In this document: positions 9,107 through 16,600 of the stretch, in pieces
Position numbering within the stretch: the first letter of the stretch is position 1
Layout of the letters: every line of letters begins with the position of its first letter
Assembly: GCA_019636655.1 (NCBI GenBank)
Contig: JAHBXB010000001.1
Location: forward strand, 868,001 to 932,000
Origin: Phycisphaeraceae bacterium
Lineage (GTDB): Bacteria > Planctomycetota > Phycisphaerae > Phycisphaerales > UBA1924
DNA: 64,000 nt
Direction: 5' to 3'
Position numbers and translations under genes: made by a program
The notes under the pieces: generated by a model
Databases searched by the model: none
What the model saw: the letters and a program-made list of their open reading frames with translations, nothing else
What the model was told of the DNA's origin: nothing

Positions 9107-9613
9107 CTACGCAGGCTGAGCGAGCACCGCATCGAGCTGCTGGTACCCGGCCTCCATCCCCTCATCCATGCCGGAAGCGAGGGCGCTGTCGCGGGCGTCC
9201 TTTGAGTCGTATGTCTGCGTGATGCGCATCATGGTGACCCCGCCCCCACTCACCTCCGCAAACTCGTGCGTCTCTACCAGCCTGCCGATTGTCTCGCCGG
9301 AGGCCAGCACCATCTCTTCGGTGTGCACGATCCGCTCGTGCGGGGCCACCTCGGTGAAGACCCCCCGGAGCGTCATGACCGGATCAGTGTCAGTGCTCTT
9401 CCACAACAGCCTCAGCGTGCCGCCCACACGGGCCTCGACCTCGCAGACCGTCAACGTCCACCCCGGGGGAGGCAGCATCCAGCGGCGCATCCGATCCGGT
9501 GTGAACATGGCCTCCCACACGAGCCGGCGCGGGGCGTTGAACGTACGGGTCAGGACAATGGTGGTGTCGGTCGGCGTGGAGACGTGCAGGCCCTGTGGAG
9601 TGCTCGGGTGCAT
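9107..9613 (-). CDS. SRPBCC/AHSA1-domain protein
   Basis: A 168-residue protein of the START/Bet v1-like AHSA1 family. The pattern is characteristic: VLTRTFNAPRRLVWEAMFTPDRMRRWM at the start, VGGTLRLLW and LRGVFTEVAPHERIVHTE in the middle, and a helical end (MDEGMEAGYQQLDAVLAQPA). AAGGA lies 8 bases before ATG 9613. The helix-grip fold makes a hydrophobic pocket for lipids or small aromatic molecules, but the ligand is unknown. It sits 43 bases downstream of an ArsR-type regulator gene on the same strand. This two-gene arrangement recurs widely in bacteria, so co-transcription and control by that regulator are likely. Confidence 0.9.
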   Translation of the reverse strand: MHPSTPQGLHVSTPTDTTIVLTRTFNAPRRLVWEAMFTPDRMRRWMLPPPGWTLTVCEVEARVGGTLRLLWKSTDTDPVMTLRGVFTEVAPHERIVHTEEMVLASGETIGRLVETHEFAEVSGGGVTMMRITQTYDSKDARDSALASGMDEGMEAGYQQLDAVLAQPA

Positions 9614-9656
9614 AAGCCGGTCCTTGTCATGGCACGGAGGTGCGGGGGGGAGGGGG

Positions 9657-10025
9657 TCAGCGGCGGCGGGAGCGGGATTGCTCCTCAGACTTCATCTCAT
9701 CCAGCAGCCCATCAAGGGCTTGAAAGCGAGCCTCCCAGTTCCGGCGGAACTGCTCGGTCCAGATCATCGCATCTCGGAGCGGCTCCGCACGCAGGCGGCA
9801 CAGGTGCTGCCGCCCTGCGACGCGGCGGCGCACAAGCCGGGCCCGCTCCAGCACACGCACGTGCTTGGTCGCGGCGGGAAAGGTCATCCTCAGGGGCGAG
9901 GCGAGCTCGGTGAGGTTTCGCTCCCCGCCCCCACCACCGGCGAGCTGCCGGATGATCGCGCGCCGGGCCGGGTGGGCCAGGGCGTGGAAAACGAGGTCGA
10001 GCCTGGGAGACCGATCTGATACCAT
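9657..10025 (-). CDS. ArsR-family winged-helix repressor
   Basis: A 122-residue transcription factor. LVFHALAHPARRAIIRQLA is the usual ArsR opening; the helix-turn-helix region reads NLTELASPLRMTFPAATKHVRVLERARLV, followed by a beta-wing (RRRVAGRQHLCRL). There is no CxC metal motif, so it belongs to the non-metal SdpR-like group that accompanies AHSA1 genes. ATG 10025 is preferred because conserved sequence begins there. No Shine-Dalgarno site is visible, and a TATAGT box ends 7 bases before the ATG on the coding strand, so the mRNA may be leaderless. The two palindromes overlapping this region suggest autoregulation. Confidence 0.88.
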   Translation of the reverse strand: MVSDRSPRLDLVFHALAHPARRAIIRQLAGGGGGERNLTELASPLRMTFPAATKHVRVLERARLVRRRVAGRQHLCRLRAEPLRDAMIWTEQFRRNWEARFQALDGLLDEMKSEEQSRSRRR

Positions 10026-10049
10026 ATGGATTACTATACCAAGTGGTAT
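10019..10049 (-). promoter_or_regulatory. Candidate ArsR operator overlapping promoter and start codon
   Basis: ATACCA-AG-TGGTAT at 10036-10049 is a perfect palindrome. A second near copy (ATACCA-TA-TGGAT) begins at 10019 and covers the ArsR start codon; the two centres are about 17 bases apart. The first overlaps a TATAGT -10-like box on the minus strand. The stretch is strikingly AT-rich for this region. Repression of the ArsR-AHSA1 unit by its own regulator is inferred. Confidence 0.55.
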
Positions 10050-10296
10050 GACGACGTCTACCCCCCTCTTCTCCCCACAACCCACCTTCGTGCCGGATTG
10101 ATCTGGCGTCGAGCTCACGCAGTGTGGAAGGGGCTGTCGCTGAACCGCGGCCGACTTTGCTCTCCAGGGATGGAGGTACCGAAGGAAGGGCTTCCTTCCT
10201 CTGGCATTAGTGCTCTCTCCCCCGCTCGATCCTCCCTCGTAATTGCTTTGTGCTTCTGTCGTTCTCACCATACACTTGTTCGTCACAACCCCTATC

Positions 10297-10839
10297 ATGA
10301 AGAGCACAGCCACCACCGTTGCGGCATACCTGGATTCGCTCCCGCCTGATCGCCGGGAGGCGCTTCTGGCGGTGCGCCGGGTGATCCTCGACAACCTCGA
10401 CGACGACCTCCAGGAGTGCGTGCGGTACGGTGTGATCGGCTATTGCGTGCCGCACCGCATCTACCCGCCCGGCCACCACACCCGCCCGGAACTCCCGCTG
10501 ATGTACATGGGCCTGTCGTCGCAGAAGAACGACATGGTTGTCTACGTGCTGTTCCTGCTCCACAACACGCCTATGCGGGAGTGGTTCGACAAGGCGTGGA
10601 AGAAGGCAGGGGTGGGGAAGAAGCTCCACTTGGAGGTGAGCGGAGCCGGGTGCTGCCTGCGGTTCAAGAAAGTCAAAGACCTCTCGCTCGACGTAATCGG
10701 CGAAGCGATGCGCCACATGCCCGTGAAGAAATACCTTGAGGACCACGCCGCCATGCTGACGCGGCTGCGGCGGAAGCCGTCCGCAAAGGGCAAAAAGACG
10801 GGGGCCGGAAGGGCCGCGAAGGCGAAGAAATCAAGGTGA
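10297..10839 (+). CDS. DUF1801 (YdhG/YdeI-like) domain protein
   Basis: A 180-residue cytoplasmic protein. It matches the DUF1801 pattern: VAAYLDSLPPDRREALLAVRRVILDNL at the start, then ECVRYGVIGYCVP, QKNDMVVYVLFL, and SGAGCCLRFKKVKDLSLDVIGEAM. The tail is Lys/Arg-rich (KPSAKGKKTGAGRAAKAKKSR). The family has a small alpha/beta fold whose members have been linked to iron handling or unknown functions; no enzyme activity is established. ATG 10297 is chosen because family similarity starts there. The upstream in-frame start at 10243 would add a short hydrophobic stretch without a ribosome site. It is divergent from the ArsR gene and may share its control region. The basic tail suggests nucleic acid contact, which is inference. 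Confidence 0.8.
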   Translation: MKSTATTVAAYLDSLPPDRREALLAVRRVILDNLDDDLQECVRYGVIGYCVPHRIYPPGHHTRPELPLMYMGLSSQKNDMVVYVLFLLHNTPMREWFDKAWKKAGVGKKLHLEVSGAGCCLRFKKVKDLSLDVIGEAMRHMPVKKYLEDHAAMLTRLRRKPSAKGKKTGAGRAAKAKKSR

Positions 10840-10868
10840 GAGGATTGCACTTCGAAGAGTCATCTCAC

Positions 10869-10905
10869 CATCGCTTCGCGATGTGCCGGACCGATGACGT
10901 CCGGC
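10869..10905. other. Two tandem perfect hairpins
   Basis: CATCGC-TTC-GCGATG (10869-10883) is followed one base later by a 7-bp stem, GCCGGAC and its complement at 10885-10905 with a 7-base loop. No T-run follows. They could end the DUF1801 transcript or belong to the adjacent dispersed repeat. Confidence 0.35.
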
Positions 10906-10918
10906 GCCGCTCTGCTTT

Positions 10919-10983
10919 GCAATCAGGGTGGTAGTACGCCAAGAGAGTTCTTTCTGACGGACTGAGGGCATGGAAGCCTGAAA
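10919..10983. repeat. Dispersed repeat, copy A
   Basis: This stretch contains AATCAGGGTG followed by AGTACGCC, and then a region alignable to copy B at 12605-12716 (AGGGC, TGGA and GCC blocks conserved). On the minus strand both copies can be read as a similar short peptide pattern (SxRTxTLI). That suggests diverged copies of one repeat family rather than chance. An inverted pair GTTCTTTC/GAAAGAAC spans 10947-11030. Confidence 0.5.
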
Positions 10984-11046
10984 TCCGCGCTTTGCTCGCC
11001 CGAGACGCCTCGAAGACTGCGTGAAAGAACACAGCATGAAGCGTGG

Positions 11047-11961
11047 TCACCGCTGAACGGCTACAACACGAAAACCGATATGATCATAACCTCGTTCAGG
11101 TTCGTAACGCAACCGAAGCGCCGAGCGGCAGAACATGCCGTCATCGTTCCAGGCGCCGCCGCGGCGCACACGGGAGAAGGTGCCGTCACGGTTCTTCGTG
11201 GCTGTCGCTTTCGCGTCATACAGGTCCGGGTCGGCTCCACCAGGAAGCTTGGTGTGATACCAGTCGCGGCACCACTCGAACGTGTTGCCGTGCATGTCGC
11301 AAAGCCCCCACGGATTGGCGGGGTATTGGCCGACTCTCGCAGCCTTGCCCAGCGACGGCCCACGCTCGGCGCCGTTATATGGCTTGCCCTTGAAGTTCGC
11401 CTGCTTGTTGCTCAACGAGTTGCCAAACGCGGTGGCCGTCGTCGTGCCCGCCCGGCAGGCGTATTCCCACTGCGCTTCGGTCGGCAGACGAAACTCCCAC
11501 TCGCTTGGCAGATCTCCTGACTTGTGCCCAAGATCGGTGAGTTTCTGACAGAACGCCCCCGCCTCCGCAAAGTTGACATTCCCCACGGGAAGGTTGTCGT
11601 CCTCCGGCAGTTCTGCCGTGAACCTGCCCGGCAGCTTGCCGACGATGTGTTTCCACTGACCTTGCGTCGTCTCGCATTTCGCAGTCCAGAACCCTTTGCT
11701 GAGCGTGACCTCGACATGATCCTCGTCGGAGCGCCGTTCCGGTTCGCTTGCGGGACTCCCCATCATGAACTTGCCGGGAGGACACCAGCACAGTTTGATT
11801 CCCGCAATCTCGCGCTGGTCTCCTGCCGTTGCGCCGTGGAAGGACGAAGAAATCGCCTCTTTGGGCGAATCGTCAGCCACTGCCACCGTCTCCGCAGGTT
11901 GACATCCAACAGCACTACAAACAAGCGGGACAAAGAACCAACCTCGTCTTGAGAGACCCAT
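11047..11961 (-). CDS. SUMF1/formylglycine-generating-enzyme-fold secreted protein
   Basis: A 304-residue protein starting at ATG 11961, which has GGAGG 7 bases upstream; an in-frame upstream start at 12039 lacks one. The N-terminus is an export signal ending in CSAVGC, possibly a lipoprotein attachment site. The SUMF1 fold is clear: PPGKFMMGSPASEPERRSDE, NLPVGNVNFAEAGAFCQKL, RLPTEAQWEYACRAGT, NPWGLCDMHGNTFEWCRDWY and RVRRGGAWNDDGMFCRSALR. In active formylglycine-generating enzymes the segment after RGGS carries a copper-binding Cys pair. Here the first position is Asp (WNDDGMFC), so sulfatase activation is unlikely. More probable roles are carbohydrate or protein binding, as in other planctomycete SUMF1-fold proteins. 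Base composition is less GC-rich than in the flanking genes, which hints at transfer. Confidence 0.82.
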   Translation of the reverse strand: MGLSRRGWFFVPLVCSAVGCQPAETVAVADDSPKEAISSSFHGATAGDQREIAGIKLCWCPPGKFMMGSPASEPERRSDEDHVEVTLSKGFWTAKCETTQGQWKHIVGKLPGRFTAELPEDDNLPVGNVNFAEAGAFCQKLTDLGHKSGDLPSEWEFRLPTEAQWEYACRAGTTTATAFGNSLSNKQANFKGKPYNGAERGPSLGKAARVGQYPANPWGLCDMHGNTFEWCRDWYHTKLPGGADPDLYDAKATATKNRDGTFSRVRRGGAWNDDGMFCRSALRLRYEPERGYDHIGFRVVAVQR

Positions 11962-11963
11962 GA

Positions 11964-11988
11964 CGATACCTCCGAACCAAGGGTATCG
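11964..11988 (-). promoter_or_regulatory. Hairpin that can hide the SUMF1 gene's ribosome-binding site
   Basis: CGATACC at 11964-11970 and GGTATCG at 11982-11988 can pair in the minus-strand mRNA. The Shine-Dalgarno GGAGG (11969-11973) lies across the loop and the proximal arm, two bases before the start codon region. Translation could therefore depend on melting or a bound factor. Confidence 0.4.
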
Positions 11989-12119
11989 GGTAACATTTCT
12001 CATGGGCAACACCCCTGACGGCTCGCGCGCCGCTCGCAACTCCAGAGCGTTTCTGGGGTGTTTGATGGATTATCTCATTGCGATTACGCGGATCTCGAGC
12101 CTGAGTGTCGGAGAAAGCA

Positions 12120-12497
12120 GTGACACAGACTATTTACGGGTGGTATGCGCGCCCGGTGCTCTTTGTTGCCGACTTGAACCGCTCGCTTCATTTCTACGTC
12201 GACATGCTTGGCTTCTGGAAGAAATGGCATGAAGACGACGGCGAAGGCGCTGTCTGTCAGGTCAATCGCGGGGATTGCGAGATCATACTCTGCCAGGATG
12301 GCGCACGCAGAGACAAATCGCGTTTCTTTGTCGAGCTGAATGTAGACGAACTCGCAGAACTTCGCCGACTTCTCGTTGAGCGTTCCGTTCCCAGCAAGCA
12401 GACCTGGTGGGGGTACGACTCGATCCAGATCGACGATCCCGATGGCAACGAATGGCTCTTTCCGATCGAGGGGAATAGCCCTGCAAAAAACGTCTGA
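12120..12497 (+). CDS. VOC (glyoxalase/bleomycin resistance/dioxygenase) superfamily protein
   Basis: A 125-residue single-module VOC protein. GTG 12120 is chosen because GGAGAA lies 5 bases before it; an alternative GTG at 12105 adds five residues. The beta-alpha-beta-beta-beta pattern is visible: ARPVLFVADLNRSLHFYVDMLGF, CQVNRGDCEIILCQDG, FFVELNVDELAELRRLL, then DSIQIDDPDGNEWLFPIE. VOC proteins dimerise to form metal sites or drug-binding cavities. The usual metal-ligand His is replaced in places, so a binding protein (drug resistance-like) is as likely as an enzyme. It is divergent from the SUMF1 gene in the less GC-rich patch. No partner gene is evident. Confidence 0.82.
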   Translation: MTQTIYGWYARPVLFVADLNRSLHFYVDMLGFWKKWHEDDGEGAVCQVNRGDCEIILCQDGARRDKSRFFVELNVDELAELRRLLVERSVPSKQTWWGYDSIQIDDPDGNEWLFPIEGNSPAKNV

Positions 12498-12604
12498 GCA
12501 ACCGTCGGAGGTGATCGCCAAGATCCGCGTGAGCCGCTGTGTCCTTGTTCGCGACATTCCCTATCGAGCAGCAGATGGCCGGCTCAAGCACAAACCCTGG
12601 TGTT

Positions 12605-12716
12605 CCTAAAAAAGAACTCGCCCGCTGATCGAAGGTCTTTCTCGAAAGTCAATCAGGGTGACAGTACGCCGGCTGAACTCTTCTTGGTGAGCGTTAGGGC
12701 CTTGGAGCCGGCGAAT
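12605..12716. repeat. Dispersed repeat, copy B, with a 14-bp match to the tRNA-Pro 3' end
   Basis: It resembles copy A at 10919-10983. The 14 bases GTCAATCAGGGTGA at 12648-12661 are identical to 13433-13446, the 3' end of tRNA-Pro plus five flanking bases. The minus strand reads RRTVTLIDFRERPSISG in one frame, which looks like a fossil coding or repeat-family signature. It fills most of the roughly 300-base gap between the VOC gene and the next gene; I see nothing else there. Confidence 0.45.
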
Positions 12717-12794
12717 CACCAATAGATCGGTCAGGTGCGTGAGAACTCTACCTGAGCGATACGATCGAAGCGATCGCGAACACGGAGAAGCCCC

Positions 12795-13361
12795 ATGCCA
12801 AACGCCTTTGGTCCGGTTCTGCTCGGTGCAGTCATGGGATGGATGCTCTACTACTTTGTCCGAATGTACCGGATCTTCAGCCCAAAGACGCTTGCCGCAA
12901 CGTTGGTCGCATTTGGAGGTGGTCCTGCAATTGAAGCTTTGTCGTCGCTGCTCAAGGCCTCATCATCCTCGGAAAGCGGTTATGCGCTCTGGTATGCAGT
13001 CGGTGTGGGCGCTGGCTTTTTCTCATACGCAACTTGGGCGGGTGTGATCACCTTGCTCTATGTCTTCGGGCGCATTCCGAGTTTTCCAAAGTTCCGTATC
13101 GCGATTGCATGTGGCGCGGGCCTCGATGACGAGCTTCGCCAAGTTGAAGGAATAATGGAACTCGAAGACCTCCTCGGTCGCTGGGCCAAGGGAGAAGAAA
13201 GCGACGATTCGATCAAGCGCCAACTTCCTGCGATCACGCTGACCCAACGAGAATACTGGAAATTGCGGCGGTCAAGAGATCGTCTGGATTGCGATAAGGC
13301 AATTCTTGATCGTTTCGAAACAGAGGGCCTAGCTTCGCTGCTCCCGCTCAAGGCGACGTAG
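12795..13361 (+). CDS. Hypothetical membrane protein
   Basis: A 188-residue protein of no family I recognise. GGAG lies 8 bases before ATG 12795. Residues 5-25 and about 30-50 are moderately hydrophobic, and a clear membrane segment (YAVGVGAGFFSYATWAGVITLLYVFG) lies at about 67-92. The C-terminal half is soluble, charged and helical (DDELRQVEGIMELEDLLGRWAKGEESDDSIKRQ...). That suggests an inner-membrane anchor with a cytoplasmic helical domain. Its composition is less GC-rich than the neighbouring secretion cluster. It lies between repeat copy B and tRNA-Pro, in the accessory patch, so it may be horizontally acquired. No functional motif is visible. Confidence 0.65.
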   Translation: MPNAFGPVLLGAVMGWMLYYFVRMYRIFSPKTLAATLVAFGGGPAIEALSSLLKASSSSESGYALWYAVGVGAGFFSYATWAGVITLLYVFGRIPSFPKFRIAIACGAGLDDELRQVEGIMELEDLLGRWAKGEESDDSIKRQLPAITLTQREYWKLRRSRDRLDCDKAILDRFETEGLASLLPLKAT

Positions 13362-13437
13362 GTAACTACCCACTGGTTTCCACCAGGACAAATGAGTACG
13401 CCCCGAGTCATGGACTCGCGAACGCTCAAATCGTCAA

Positions 13438-13511
13438 TCAGGGTGAGAGGATTTGAACCTCCGGCCTTCTGGACCCAAACCAGACGCTCTACCAAACTGA
13501 GCTACACCCTG
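13438..13511 (-). tRNA. tRNA-Pro (anticodon UGG)
   Basis: A 74-base cloverleaf is visible on the minus strand. The acceptor stem is CAGGGTG/CACCCTG with discriminator A (C1-G72, usual for bacterial tRNA-Pro). The D-arm is GTAGCTCAGTTTGGTAGAGC, the anticodon stem TCTGG/CCAGA has loop TTTGGGT (UGG at 34-36), and the T-loop is GTTCAAATC. The 3' CCA is not encoded. A TACACT box at 13522-13527 could be its -10 element. Confidence 0.95.
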
Positions 13512-13603
13512 GGATCGAGAGAGTGTACGCCCGTGCCACGAGGTCGGGGAGAGCGGGCGGGGGGAACCGGATTTGCGCCGGGGCCGGGAGCCTCGCCGCG
13601 GTG

Positions 13604-13636
13604 CCCCCGCGCGAGAGGAGCCGGGGGGCGCGGGGG
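13604..13636 (-). terminator. GC-rich hairpin after the pseudopilin operon
   Basis: CCCCCGCG (13604-13611) pairs with CGCGGGGG (13629-13636) around a 17-base loop, five bases past the stop of the giant GspK-like gene. There is no T-run, so termination would be weak or Rho-assisted. Confidence 0.35.
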
Positions 13637-13640
13637 CGGA

Positions 13641-16600
13641 TTACATCGGGACTTCCTTGAGCAGCAGGATCCGCGGCTTGTCGGCGCGGGACCGGACGTT
13701 CGAGCGGTCGACGACCATCACGTAGCGGCGCTGGATGCTGGGCACCATCGGCTCGTTGTCGGAGAGGCCCTCGACGTCCGACGGCAGGTAGCCCTGGATC
13801 ACGAACCAGCAGACAAAGACGTCGCTGCGCACCGTGAGCGTGTTGAGCACGGCGTTGGCGATGGTGAGTTTCTCTTCGTAGTCGTCCGCGATGGCGTTGG
13901 GGGCGCGGGTGGCCGGGAGGGAGGCGCCGACCGGGTAGGTCGTGCTGTCCAGGCCGTTGAGCAGGTTGGTCGTGGGCGGGGTGCCCGGGTTCGTGGGGGG
14001 ATCGAACGCAGAGAAGGTCAGGAAGTCGCGGGAGAAGCGGTCGATGGAGACGTCCCTGAACTCCCGCGGCGTGTTTGGCGTGCCCGCGGCGCCGCCCTGG
14101 GGGGCGTACCGCATCGTGGCGCAGAGGATCTCGCCCGGGGTGACGAAGCCGCGGTCCTCGCGGAGGCCGGGCAGGTCGTTCTGGACCTGGCGGACGTTGC
14201 GCACGCCGCCGGGCGGGATGGTGACGCTGCCGGGGGCAGCGGTGTAGTTGGTGGCGAAGTCGATGAGCAACTCGCTGTTCGCCGCGGTTGTCGGCCGGGT
14301 CCAGACCTTGGAGAGGTCTCGGTAGGCCATCAGCGTCGCGGCAACGTCGTACACTTCGGTTGCAGGATCGTACAGCGGCTGGTTGAGGACGCCCGGCGAA
14401 TAGCCCGGGACTTCCCACATCGGCTGCATCAAGTTGGTGTTGATGGTCGTCCAGGAGTCCTTGAGGGGCGCAACGAGCGGCAGGGACCGCAGGACGAAGA
14501 GCGGCGCGGTGTTGACGTTGATGGTGCCGTTGATGCGGGAACCCAGAGCACCGTAGTCGAGGCCGTTGAACTGCTCGACCACGCTCAGAGCCGCGGGGAT
14601 GCCGGGGACGCGGGGGATATCCAGGTCCGGACGAGCAAGGTCGATGTCGGGCATGCCCGAGCCACCGAGCTGGACCTGACCGTCGCCGTTGTAGAACGGC
14701 ACGAAGGCATTGAGGCGCAACTGACCGCGATCGGCGATGTACAGGCCGAAGCGGTCGTAGTTGGCCAGGAAGTTGGCATCAACCCCCGGCTGGCTCGGCG
14801 TGCCGGCACCCGAGGCCGCGGGCGTGTCGTAATCCAGACCAAGGGCGAGGGCCTCGCTGGTGGCGTGCCACTGGCGATTGATGGCCGCGATGTCGGTGAA
14901 GGCGGGGAACGTCGGCGTGGCGTTGGCATCGGGCTCCCACCAGGGGCCGATGATCATCGGGAGCAGCGTCTCGCCGACGCGGATCGTGGAGTACTGGACG
15001 CCGGTGTCGGTGTCGGTGAAGCCGTTGCGGAGGAAGACCTGCGGGTACATCTCGCTCCACTGCCGGCGGGGGTTGGCCTGCGGGTCGAAGGGGACACCGG
15101 GAGCGGGAAGCGGCTCGCCGCCGGAGGCACTGCGGTTGCCACTGGGGGGCATGTCGGTGTTGAGGCCGATGGAGACGGGCGCGGTCGTCACGGCCGTCTG
15201 GTTTTCCGGTCGGGTCCTGATTGAGGGCTTGATGATCTCGGTTTGATTAGCCAAGGCCTTGGCGATGGTCTCATCGCCATCTGTGCCGGTGCCAAAGTGG
15301 CGCTGATAGTCAATGGTGTTGGGATTGTCGATCGACTTGGTCGCGAGGTTCAGGCTTCCCCAGAGCGTGCCGCCGCCGGTCTGGTCGCGGGCTTCGAGGC
15401 AGTAGGCGGGGATGGCGCCCAGTGGGATCGTGGGCGTGGCGCCGGCACGGGGGTCCCGGGGCCGGCGGATGCTGCCCCACATCGTGATAGCGATGCCGGT
15501 GTTCTGATCGATATCACCCGAGCTCGCGCCGGGAAGTCGCGGATCCACACCAGCGACGGCGTTGGTGACAGTGACGAACGTCTGTGACTGATCGAACCGC
15601 TGATCCAGGGCCGGGCGCGTGACGTTAGCCGGCGAGGGATCGCGCAGCCGGTCGGCGAGCATCAGGTTCTGCATCGTCGTAGCGCCGCCGCCATCGAGTT
15701 TGCGCCAGAGGAGCACAGCCTTGTTGCGCGCCGAGCCGTTGACCGGGTCACTGCTCAGAATGTCCTGGACGTCGGTCGCGGGCACAGGCGTCTGGGTCAA
15801 TGTCGTGCGGTTCGTCAGTTCGATCACCTTGTCGCCGCCGGCGGAGGTGCCCAACTGGCGGTCGCGCCAGGCGGTGAAGTCCGGTGTGGTGCCACTGACG
15901 CCAGCCATGGCGCGGCGGACTCGGGAATCGAGGACGCCGACGTCGCCGGGGTTGGTGGCGTAGAGGATGGCCGTCTTTCCCGGGCTGAGGATCGTGCCCC
16001 CCGTTGCGGCGGTGGGGACCGACCACATGCTGTCACCGAACTGCACGATGTAGTCGCTCAGGTCGACCGCGTAGCCAAAGGGGTTGTGGACCTGGAACGC
16101 GACCATCTGGAAGATGAAGTCCGGGTTCCCGGCGCTGACCTTGGTCCCGATGGTGACCTCGCCCCTGCCAATATCGTCTGCGGGGTCAACCTGACCGGGA
16201 ACGGCCCCATTGTCGGTCCACGACCAGTTCTCTTCCAACTCGAAGTTGGCCACTGCCGCCGGCGCAGTGTCGCAGTAGACGATGTACGATGCGACCTGTG
16301 TCAGGAACGGCTGGGCCTCCATCCCGAAGACGCGGATCGAAGGAGGCTGCGTCGCGGGGTTCGGGTTCAGCTTGAGCCGCCCACGTTCGATGCCATCAAG
16401 ATCCAGAGTCAAGCGGCTCGCTGGACCACCCGTGGCGGTGGCGCCACCGGAGTACAAGAGCAGGTCTGCCGTGGTCGGTTGCTCGGCGCTGTACAGGTCG
16501 GGGGCGGTAGGCGCGCCGGGGTCCTTGAGGTCGAACGCATCGATCAGGTTCACGGTCTGGAACCCGGCGCAGCGGAGAGCGAGTTCCGGGCCGCGCCAGC

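Noticed and set aside
10831-11050. Small minus-strand frames of 60-70 codons
   Set aside because: They coincide with repeat copy A. Their similarity to copy B is a property of the repeat, and no ribosome site is present.
10919-12716. Integron cassette array
   Set aside because: No RYYYAAC/GTTRRRY boxes were found at the repeats, genes are in both orientations, and there is no integrase.
13404-13418. Hairpin CGAGTC-ATG-GACTCG downstream of tRNA-Pro as a terminator
   Set aside because: There is no T-run on the tRNA strand and the stem is only 6 bp. It may be a processing signal but cannot be supported.
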